Source: JACKOD01 sp041591635 (GTDB lineage: Bacteria > Pseudomonadota > Gammaproteobacteria > Pseudomonadales > Oleiphilaceae). From it: 5,735 bases of DNA. A program made the position numbers and the translations under genes. Where the stretch lies: positions 1 to 5,735 of the forward strand of contig JBFHRO010000208.1 in assembly GCA_041591635.1 (NCBI GenBank). The letters run 5' to 3'. A model generated the notes under the pieces. The model was not told the origin of the DNA and did not search any database. It saw only the letters and a list, made by a program, of their open reading frames with translations. Positions 1 to 5,056 of this stretch are shown in pieces. The stretch's first letter is position 1; each line of letters opens with the position of its first letter.

Positions 1-453
1 GGTGTCAGCCTGTCACTGGCTACCTTGCGCTCGCCGGAGCTGTTGCTCTGGTTGCGTCAGCATTTGACCTCGCCGCGCCTTGCCTCGCGCCTGTATTTGA
101 GTGTGATGGAGTTTGCCTTGCAGCACGACGAGAGCAGCGTGGAGTCGCTGCTGACGCTTGCCGGTCAGCTGGGGCTGCGGGTAGCCATTGATCGTTTCGG
201 TCTGGCGCCGGTGGCCTTTGGCTACTTGCAGCGGTTGAGTTTCGATCATATAAAGGTCGATCAACGTTTTGTGGCCCACATTGACAGCAATCCCGAGCAT
301 CAATTCTTTTTGCGCGCGATTGTTCAGATCGCTCACGGCCAGGGAATGAAGGTGATGGCCGTAGGCGTGGAGACCGAGGCTCAATGGCAAACGCTCAAGA
401 CTTTGGGCTTTGACGGCGGGATGGGCTACTATCTGGGGCGGCCGGCGGACTGA
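1..453 (+). CDS. Degenerate EAL-domain protein, C-terminal part (possible LapD-type c-di-GMP receptor)
   Basis: The reading frame is open from base 1, so the gene begins upstream; 150 residues are visible, ending in TGA at 451-453. The fragment follows the second half of an EAL domain. Numbered from the first visible residue, it has VSLS at 2-5 where NLS is usual, MEFA at 36-39 for the E-I-T-E block, AIDRFG at 62-67 for DDFG, HIKVD at 83-87 for the conserved Lys block, AVGVETEAQ at 120-128 for AEGVE, and GMGYYLGRP at 140-148 for QGY. The asparagine, the first Glu of the ETE block, the second Asp, the general-base Glu and the final Gln are all replaced; only the first Asp (64), Lys85 and Asp87 remain. 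Active EAL phosphodiesterases need these metal and catalytic residues, so c-di-GMP hydrolysis is unlikely. Receptors such as LapD have this type of divergent EAL domain, and the FGYLQRL and QFFLRAIVQIAHG stretches look LapD-like to me, but the HAMP and GGDEF parts would lie outside the window. Confidence 0.85.
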   Translation, partial: GVSLSLATLRSPELLLWLRQHLTSPRLASRLYLSVMEFALQHDESSVESLLTLAGQLGLRVAIDRFGLAPVAFGYLQRLSFDHIKVDQRFVAHIDSNPEHQFFLRAIVQIAHGQGMKVMAVGVETEAQWQTLKTLGFDGGMGYYLGRPAD

Positions 454-525
454 TCGCCTGGTCGGGATTCAACAGGACGTACAGTGTCGGTGATGCCGAA
501 TATTTAACCTGCAACGGAACAGACT

Positions 526-1578
526 ATGACCACGAGTCGCATCAAAGATTTTTTCAATGACCGCTGGGAAGACATTCAGGACTATATGGGAGGAGGTATG
601 TTAGCCAAGATTGCCGGAGCCGTTGTCGGGGGGTACCTGCTGCTGGCCGTGATTCTGGGGTGGTTCTGGAGCGCCGAGCCGGATGTGTTTTCGGTGCGCG
701 CCGCCACCGATGATATGGCCGCCAAATACAAGGTGCAGCCGGTCGTGGGGTACGCCACGGTCACGACATTGATTCAGATGAGTGAAACCCTGCTGGACAA
801 GCGCGGTGGCTACATCACCAACGACATCATTCTGCCGGGCGTCTGGCTCGACAACATTACCAACTGGGAGTTTGGCGTACTGGTGCAGGTGCGCGATCTG
901 GCGCGGGCGTTGCGAAAAGACCTGAGCCGTTCCCAGAGCCAGTCGACGGAAGACAAGGACCTGATCATTGCCGAGCCGCAGTTTCACTTTGACAACGGCA
1001 GCTGGGCCTTGCCCGCCACTGAAAGCGAATACCGGCGCGGCATTACGGCGCTGTATGGCTATCTTAAGCGCCTTGCCGATGAGGATAAAACCGATGCCCA
1101 GTTCTACGCCCGCGCCGATAACCTGCGCAACTGGTTGTCTGATGTGGAAAACCGCCTGGGAAGCCTGTCGCGGCGCCTGAGTGAAAGCGTGGGGCGGCCA
1201 CAGCTGGATCTGGGGCTGGCCGGTGATGCTTCGGCACAACAATCGACCCACGGCACGGATCTGGAAGAAAAGAAAACCCCCTGGCTGGAAATTGATGATG
1301 TGTTCTATGAGGCCCGTGGCACGTCATGGGCCTTGATTCACATCCTCAAGGCGATCGAGATTGACTTTCGGCAGGTGCTGAAAGACAAGAACGCGCTGGT
1401 CAGCTTGCAGCAAATCATCATGGAGCTGGAAGCAACTCAGGAGTCGGTATGGAGCCCGCTGATTCTCAACGGCAGCGGTTTTGGCGTTTTGGCCAATCAC
1501 TCCCTTACCATGGCGTCCTACATTTCCCGCGCCAACGCGGCCATCAGTGACTTGCGTAGCCTCCTGCAGCAAGGCTGA
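526..1578 (+). CDS. DUF2333 family inner-membrane protein
   Basis: A complete 350-residue protein starting at ATG 526, with a GGAAC ribosome-binding sequence at 515-519 about 6 bases upstream. One strong hydrophobic segment lies at residues 26-48, after a short charged N-terminus, so the likely arrangement is a single-pass inner-membrane anchor with a large soluble domain, probably periplasmic. Blocks I recognise as typical of DUF2333 (PF10095) are GYATVTTL (75-82), LLDKRGGYITND (89-100), WLDNITNWEFGVLVQVRD (107-124), SRSQSQS (134-140), NRLGSLSRRLSESVG (209-223), TPWLEIDDVFYEARG (251-265), and the C-terminal ILNGSGFGVLANHSL (313-327) and YISRANAA (332-339). The length matches the family, so the gene looks intact. 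The biochemical role of the family is unknown to me. It lies 72 bases downstream of the EAL gene on the same strand and could be co-transcribed with it. Its last 35 bases overlap the end of the convergent lipoprotein gene. Confidence 0.9.
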   Translation: MTTSRIKDFFNDRWEDIQDYMGGGMLAKIAGAVVGGYLLLAVILGWFWSAEPDVFSVRAATDDMAAKYKVQPVVGYATVTTLIQMSETLLDKRGGYITNDIILPGVWLDNITNWEFGVLVQVRDLARALRKDLSRSQSQSTEDKDLIIAEPQFHFDNGSWALPATESEYRRGITALYGYLKRLADEDKTDAQFYARADNLRNWLSDVENRLGSLSRRLSESVGRPQLDLGLAGDASAQQSTHGTDLEEKKTPWLEIDDVFYEARGTSWALIHILKAIEIDFRQVLKDKNALVSLQQIIMELEATQESVWSPLILNGSGFGVLANHSLTMASYISRANAAISDLRSLLQQG

Positions 1579-2020
1579 TCTCTGTCAGGTCGCCACCAGG
1601 ACTTCCCCAGGCAAGCGAATCCACTGTTTGCCCGGGGAGGGCGTAGGCCTCGACGGTGCGGCCGTGCAGGTCGATTTCAATACCTCGGGCTTGATACACG
1701 GCGGCTTCAATCTGTGGGGCGTCGAGCCGGCGGCTGTCATGGGCGCCGAGTTTGTCGAATATGGTTTTTTCCTTTCCCGGTAATCCCTTGGGGTAGTAAA
1801 TGGCGCCGGTGGAAAAATCCACCACAAAGGCGATGATGCCTGGTATCACGAACAGCACCAGTCCCACCCCATTGAGAATGGCCACCGCCGGGTCGATTTT
1901 GCCGCTGCCCTGACCTTGCCCCTGCCGGTTGGGGTAGAGCAGGGTGCCACAGGCCGAAAGTTGCAGCAATTGCGTGAATATCAACGCGCAGGCCAGTGTT
2001 TTGAGTGGGCGATTGAACAT
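1544..2020 (-). CDS. Small lipoprotein with a downstream hydrophobic segment (family often misnamed polyribonucleotide nucleotidyltransferase)
   Basis: A 158-residue protein starting at ATG 2018-2020 (minus strand). The start is chosen because an AGGAA Shine-Dalgarno sequence lies 7 bases upstream and because it places a clean lipoprotein signal at the N-terminus: basic residues R4 and K7, a hydrophobic core, and lipobox L21-S22-A23-C24. Gly25 at +2 does not suggest inner-membrane retention by the Asp rule. After the cysteine comes CGTLLYPNRQ, a short Gln/Gly repeat (33-40), then a second hydrophobic stretch at about 45-66, followed by VDFSTGAIYYP (67-77) and a polar C-terminal half. The combination CGTLLYP, then a hydrophobic segment, then VDFSTGAIYYP is one I know from uncharacterised Pseudomonas-like lipoproteins; the enzyme name sometimes attached to them has no support in this sequence. 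It is probably anchored in the cell envelope, with function unknown. The frame stays open upstream to 2197, but that extension is Arg/Lys-rich and would hide the signal peptide. Confidence 0.82.
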   Translation of the reverse strand: MFNRPLKTLACALIFTQLLQLSACGTLLYPNRQGQGQGSGKIDPAVAILNGVGLVLFVIPGIIAFVVDFSTGAIYYPKGLPGKEKTIFDKLGAHDSRRLDAPQIEAAVYQARGIEIDLHGRTVEAYALPGQTVDSLAWGSPGGDLTEISLAAGGYASH

Positions 2021-2027
2021 GCTGTGA

Positions 2028-2032
2028 TTCCT
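2028..2032 (-). promoter_or_regulatory. Ribosome binding site of the lipoprotein gene
   Basis: On the minus strand this reads AGGAA, followed by a 7-base spacer and ATG at 2018-2020. It decides the start codon over the longer open frame that reaches 2197, and it agrees with the lipobox position in the resulting protein. Confidence 0.7.
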
Positions 2033-2245
2033 GAGTTGGGGATGATGCGGGGCTGAGCCTCGATGTGCCGCGCGGGTCTTGTCATGACTTGATCCGGGGC
2101 GTCGGCGGCTTTCTTTGCCTTTCTTGTTGTTAAAAGGTAGCTGTAACAAAGAGCGGCTGCAAAAGCGGCGGTAAAAAACCTTGTAAAGGCACCGCAAGTT
2201 GAAAATAAGTCACAGTTTTGAAAAGAAATTTATCTTTAGCCGCGT

Positions 2246-2270
2246 AATTGCGAGCTGATCGGTCGCATTT
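2246..2270. repeat. Imperfect inverted repeat upstream of FAR, candidate operator
   Basis: The left arm AATTGCGA (2246-2253) and right arm TCGCATTT (2263-2270) are complementary at 7 of 8 positions, across a 9-base spacer. The centre lies about 67 bases before the FAR start codon. The right arm overlaps the position a -35 element would take for the TACAAT element at 2285-2290. Size and placement fit a dimeric repressor site, for example of a TetR-type lipid regulator, but the arms do not match a site I can name: they are not FadR-like TGG/CCA arms nor PsrA-like GAAAC/GTTTC arms. Chance occurrence is possible. Confidence 0.35.
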
Positions 2271-2290
2271 GGTAACCGGTTTTTTACAAT
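2262..2290 (+). promoter_or_regulatory. Candidate sigma-70 promoter of the FAR operon
   Basis: TACAAT at 2285-2290 matches the -10 consensus at 5 of 6 positions. Seventeen bases upstream, GTCGCA at 2262-2267 matches the -35 consensus at only 3 of 6, so the promoter would be weak or activator-dependent. Transcription would start near 2297, leaving a leader of about 28 bases that keeps the whole Shine-Dalgarno sequence. The weak -35 lies inside the inverted repeat at 2246-2270, a usual arrangement for regulation. Confidence 0.35.
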
Positions 2291-2305
2291 GGGACAACTA
2301 TTGCA
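2290..2305 (+). promoter_or_regulatory. Sigma-54-like -24/-12 element ahead of FAR
   Basis: The bases TGGGACAACTATTGCA fit the sigma-54 consensus (TGGCAC, then TTGCA, with GG and GC ten bases apart) with one mismatch, G for C after TGG. The invariant GG (2291-2292) and GC (2303-2304) have exactly the required spacing. Against it, the predicted start near 2316 would leave a leader of only about 9 bases and cut into the Shine-Dalgarno sequence at 2313-2318. I see no recognised activator site. It may be real with a shifted start, or chance. Confidence 0.3.
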
Positions 2306-2312
2306 ACCGACT

Positions 2313-2318
2313 GGAAGA
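2313..2318 (+). promoter_or_regulatory. Ribosome binding site of FAR
   Basis: GGAAGA lies 6 bases before ATG 2325. It decides the start: an in-frame ATG at 2289, twelve codons earlier, has no comparable purine-rich sequence before it and would add residues not expected ahead of the NADPH-binding domain. Confidence 0.7.
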
Positions 2319-2324
2319 TTTATC

Positions 2325-3881
2325 ATGTCTGTGTCCGACAAAACGCTCACCCAAAAAGCCCTCGCGGGTAAGCACATTTTGATTACCGGCACCACCGGGT
2401 TTCTCGGCAAGGTCGTGCTGGAGAAAATCATTCGTGATATCCCTGAGGTGGCCGGTATTCAGCTTCTGATCCGGGGCAGCAAAAAGTATCCCGATGCCAC
2501 CGAACGCTTCAAGGCGGAAATTCTCACCTCCTCGATTTTCGATCAGCTCAAGGAGGCGAACAAAGACAAGTTCTACGCCTTTGTTGAAAGCAAGATACAG
2601 TGTATCGGTGGCGAGATTACCGAGCGCCGGTTTGGCCTGACCACCATGGATTATCAGCACCTGCTGGATACCACCGAAGTGTTCATCAATTCGGCCGCAA
2701 GCGTGAATTTTCACGAGGCGCTGGATCAGGCCTTGCTGATCAACACCCTGTGTCTGAACAATATTGCCGATTTTGCCGCGGCGGCGGGCGATATTCCGGT
2801 AGTGCAGATTTCGACTTGCTACGTCAATGGCTATAACAACGGCACCATCAGGGAAGGCATTTGTGGCCCCACCGGGCAAGCGGTTGCCACAGACGCCAAT
2901 GGCTACTACGACATCGACAGCATTTTTGGCGTATTGCAAGACAAGATCGCCAGCGTCAAGGCCCAGATCAAAGAGGCGCCCCAACTTGCCGAGGCGCTGA
3001 CTGAACTGGGGCTGGCTGAGGCTAACCGCTACGGCTGGGGCGATACCTATACCTTTACCAAGTGGCTCGGTGAGCAACTGATTCTCAAGCGCATGCACGG
3101 CAAAACCCTGACGATTCTGCGGCCTTCGGTGGTCGAGAGCTGCTGGCAGTCGCCTGTGCCGGGGTGGATTGAAGGGGTGAAGGTCACGGATGCCATTTTA
3201 CTGGCTTATGCCCGTGAAAAGGTGTCTTACTTCCCTGCGCGCAAGGCCGGTATTGTCGATATCATTCCGGTGGATCTGGTCGCCAACAGCGTCTTGCTCA
3301 GCGCGGCAGAAGCCTTTATGGCCCCGGGTCACACCCGCATTTATCAGTGCTGCAGCGGCTCGCGTAACCCGCTGGTGGTGGATCGCTACGTGACGACCGT
3401 GTGCGAAGAGGTGCGGGTAAACTGGAAAAAGTATCCCCGCCTGGCGCGCAAGGAGCCGACCCGCAAGTTTATTCTGGTCAACAAGGCCCTGTTCATCGGT
3501 GCGATCAAGCTTGCCCGGCTGGCCTTTACCCTGGCCGACCGGCTGCGCTTGCGCTCATCGCAGAACAAGTCCAAGGGCTTGCTGATGGTTGAGAACACCC
3601 TCAAGCTCACCTCGATTTACGCGACCTATACCAGCCCCTACTACGTTTTCAATAACGATAAACTCATCGCCCTGGCGCAGCGCATGGGTGACGCGGATCA
3701 GCAGCTGTTTCCGGTCGATGCCGCCATTGTGGACTGGGACAAGTACTTCAAGGAAATTCACGTTGCCGGCCTGAACCACTATGGCATGGAAGACCGTACC
3801 AAGGTGGAAGCGCCAGCCGTCATGGAAGAGGCCGCCGCCGAGCCTGACGAGCTTGCAGTCAAGGAAGGGGCAACGGCCTAA
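2325..3881 (+). CDS. Alcohol-forming fatty acyl-CoA reductase (FAR), Marinobacter type
   Basis: A 518-residue protein of the size of single-domain bacterial FARs (about 510 residues). These enzymes reduce long-chain acyl-CoA, through a bound aldehyde, to fatty alcohol with NADPH; wax ester synthases then use the alcohol. The N-terminal extended short-chain dehydrogenase (Rossmann) domain opens with ITGTTGFLGK (20-29), carrying the GxxGxxG dinucleotide motif at G22, G25 and G28. INSAASVNF (121-129) and QISTCYVNGY (161-170) follow, then the catalytic YxxxK pair Tyr242/Lys246 in TYTFTKWLGEQL, then LRPSVVES (265-272) and PGWIEGVKV (279-287). IIPVDLVANS (313-322) ends the NAD_binding_4 region, and residues from about 385 to 485, with FPVDAAIVDW (462-471) and HVAGLNHYG (479-487), form the Sterile/FAR_C part. 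This motif set strongly recalls the Marinobacter enzyme Maqu_2220 (from memory). An acidic, Ala/Glu-rich tail (495-518) looks extra. It is the first gene of a likely two-gene operon. Substrate chain length cannot be read from the sequence. Confidence 0.93.
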   Translation: MSVSDKTLTQKALAGKHILITGTTGFLGKVVLEKIIRDIPEVAGIQLLIRGSKKYPDATERFKAEILTSSIFDQLKEANKDKFYAFVESKIQCIGGEITERRFGLTTMDYQHLLDTTEVFINSAASVNFHEALDQALLINTLCLNNIADFAAAAGDIPVVQISTCYVNGYNNGTIREGICGPTGQAVATDANGYYDIDSIFGVLQDKIASVKAQIKEAPQLAEALTELGLAEANRYGWGDTYTFTKWLGEQLILKRMHGKTLTILRPSVVESCWQSPVPGWIEGVKVTDAILLAYAREKVSYFPARKAGIVDIIPVDLVANSVLLSAAEAFMAPGHTRIYQCCSGSRNPLVVDRYVTTVCEEVRVNWKKYPRLARKEPTRKFILVNKALFIGAIKLARLAFTLADRLRLRSSQNKSKGLLMVENTLKLTSIYATYTSPYYVFNNDKLIALAQRMGDADQQLFPVDAAIVDWDKYFKEIHVAGLNHYGMEDRTKVEAPAVMEEAAAEPDELAVKEGATA

Positions 3882-3883
3882 GG
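3880..3883 (+). promoter_or_regulatory. Ribosome binding site of the HPP/CBS gene, overlapping the FAR stop
   Basis: AAGG, partly inside the FAR stop codon TAA (3879-3881), lies 6 bases before ATG 3890. This overlap suggests translational coupling of the two genes. An ATG at 3885 is out of frame and stops after two codons (ATG ACA TGA), so it is not the start. Confidence 0.55.
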
Positions 3884-3889
3884 CATGAC

Positions 3890-5056
3890 ATGATTCGCCC
3901 GCTGTTTCGCCGGCTGGCCACCAACTTTGCCGCAACCCTGGGGGCGTACGACAAGCTGCTGACCCTGCTGGCGAGTTTTATTGCCATGGCGGTGGTGACC
4001 TCGGTAGGTTACCTCTTGGTGACCCCTTACCAGCATCCGGTGCTGGTGGCGTCCATGGGGGCCTCTGCCTGTTTGCTGTTTGTGCTGCCGAACAGCCCGC
4101 TGGCGCAGCCTTATGCTTTTGTCATGGGGCACCTTGCGCCGGCCCTGGTGGGGGTGCTCTGTGCCCAACTGGTCGATTCCATCGCGCTGGCCGCGGCTTT
4201 GACCGTCAGTCTTAGCCTGTTGGTGATGTATCTGCTCAACTGCTTGCATCCCCCCGGTGGGGCGGCGGCACTGGTGCCGGTTATTTCGGCCCCGCACCAG
4301 GCGCTGGGGCTGGAGTATCTGCTCCTGCCGGTGGCGATCAATGTGGCGACCATGCTCGTGCTGGCGCTGTTGCTCAATCGCTATTTGCTGAAAAAGACCT
4401 ATCCTCTCAAGCCCGCACCTGCGAAGGTGCACGATCATCATCATGCCGACCCCAGCCCCCTGGCGCGCCTTGGAATCCGTCGCGAAGACCTGCAGGCGGC
4501 ACTCAAGGATTTCAATGCGTATCTGGATGTTGCCGAGCAGGATCTGGAAAAGCTCTACAGCGATGCCCAGTCAAAAGCCTATACCCGCAAGTTTGGAGCG
4601 GTGCGCTGCAGTGACATCATGTCGCGCGATGTCAAAACCGTTGCGTTTGGCACCGATCTGGAGGAAGCCTGGGCATTGCTGCGGTTTCACAAGGTTAAGA
4701 TACTGCCGGTGATCGACCGGTCGCGAAGGGTGATCGGGGTGGTATCGCTGGTCGATTTTCTCAAACGGGCCGATCTGAAAACCTATGACAGCTTTGCCGA
4801 CAAACTGGTGAGCTTTATCCGCAAATCACCTCTGTTGCATACCGACAAGCCCGAATCTGTGGGGCAGATCATGGCATCGCCGGCTTTTACCGTGCGCGAG
4901 GATGCTTACATTGCCTCGTTGGTGCCCCTGCTTTCCGACAAGGGGCTGCACCATATTCCGGTGGTGAATGCCGAGCGGCGCCTGGTGGGCATCATCACTC
5001 AGTCGGATCTGATCGCCGCCCTGTATGCCGGCTCTCTGGCAGGCCAGCCATCCTAA
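3890..5056 (+). CDS. HPP-family membrane protein with two CBS domains
   Basis: A complete 388-residue protein. The N-terminal half is a membrane domain with hydrophobic segments at about residues 23-45, 50-67, 74-95, 98-117 and 141-163, and it contains the family signature LHPPGGAAAL (119-128). A linker with a small His cluster (H181, H183-185) leads to a cytoplasmic region predicted to be helical (about 195-232), then two CBS domains: about 240-293 (DIMSRDVKTV, ILPVIDRSRRVIGVVSLVDF) and about 325-380 (QIMASPAFTV, HIPVVNAERRLVGIITQSDL). Paired CBS domains form a Bateman module that commonly binds adenine nucleotides and gates the attached domain. HPP proteins are thought to be transporters; some plant plastid and cyanobacterial members have been linked to nitrite transport. 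The substrate here is unknown. The start lies 8 bases after the FAR stop, so the genes are probably co-transcribed. Its stop TAA (5054-5056) interlocks with the stop of the opposite-strand gene. Confidence 0.92.
   Translation: MIRPLFRRLATNFAATLGAYDKLLTLLASFIAMAVVTSVGYLLVTPYQHPVLVASMGASACLLFVLPNSPLAQPYAFVMGHLAPALVGVLCAQLVDSIALAAALTVSLSLLVMYLLNCLHPPGGAAALVPVISAPHQALGLEYLLLPVAINVATMLVLALLLNRYLLKKTYPLKPAPAKVHDHHHADPSPLARLGIRREDLQAALKDFNAYLDVAEQDLEKLYSDAQSKAYTRKFGAVRCSDIMSRDVKTVAFGTDLEEAWALLRFHKVKILPVIDRSRRVIGVVSLVDFLKRADLKTYDSFADKLVSFIRKSPLLHTDKPESVGQIMASPAFTVREDAYIASLVPLLSDKGLHHIPVVNAERRLVGIITQSDLIAALYAGSLAGQPS

Larger units (their letters stand above)
2021..2324. other. Divergent intergenic region between the lipoprotein and FAR genes
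   Basis: These 304 bases separate two divergently transcribed genes and are the only stretch of this size without a credible gene. The half nearest the lipoprotein (about 2021-2130) is GC-rich and shows no clear promoter. The half nearest the FAR gene (about 2130-2324) is distinctly AT-richer than the rest of the window, with several A and T tracts, as expected for a promoter region. The FAR-proximal end carries an inverted repeat (2246-2270), a TACAAT element (2285-2290), a sigma-54-like element (2290-2305) and a ribosome binding site (2313-2318). For the lipoprotein I see only weak minus-strand hexamers, for example TTGCAG and TACCTT 17 bases apart at 2162-2134, which I do not call. Confidence 0.75.

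Noticed and set aside
487..499. Small inverted repeat TCGG/CCGA between the EAL and DUF2333 genes
   Set aside because: It has four-base arms, no T tract and nothing beyond chance; not called as a terminator.
601..1251. Minus-strand open frame (216 codons) opposite the DUF2333 gene
   Set aside because: The plus-strand protein carries the family's conserved blocks throughout this stretch; the antisense product has no coherent features.
2173..2189. Hairpin CCTT-GTA-AAGG next to an A6 tract, a terminator-like signal on the minus strand
   Set aside because: The stem has only 4 base pairs with a 3-base loop, too weak for intrinsic termination, and no gene ends there.
2021..2197. N-terminal extension of the lipoprotein frame up to 2197
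   Set aside because: The extra 59 residues are Arg/Lys/Ser-rich, place the lipobox in mid-protein, and the internal ATG at 2020 has a good Shine-Dalgarno sequence.
2274..2281. Palindrome AACCGGTT ahead of FAR
   Set aside because: It is only 8 bases, does not extend, and matches no site I know; the wider repeat at 2246-2270 is a better operator candidate.
2289..2324. Earlier ATG at 2289 as the FAR start
   Set aside because: It has no ribosome binding site and lies inside promoter-like elements; ATG 2325 has GGAAGA 6 bases upstream.
2298..3098. Long minus-strand open frame (266 codons) opposite the FAR gene
   Set aside because: It is fully antisense to the strongly conserved Rossmann region of FAR and shows no recognisable domain; it arises from the codon bias of the real gene.
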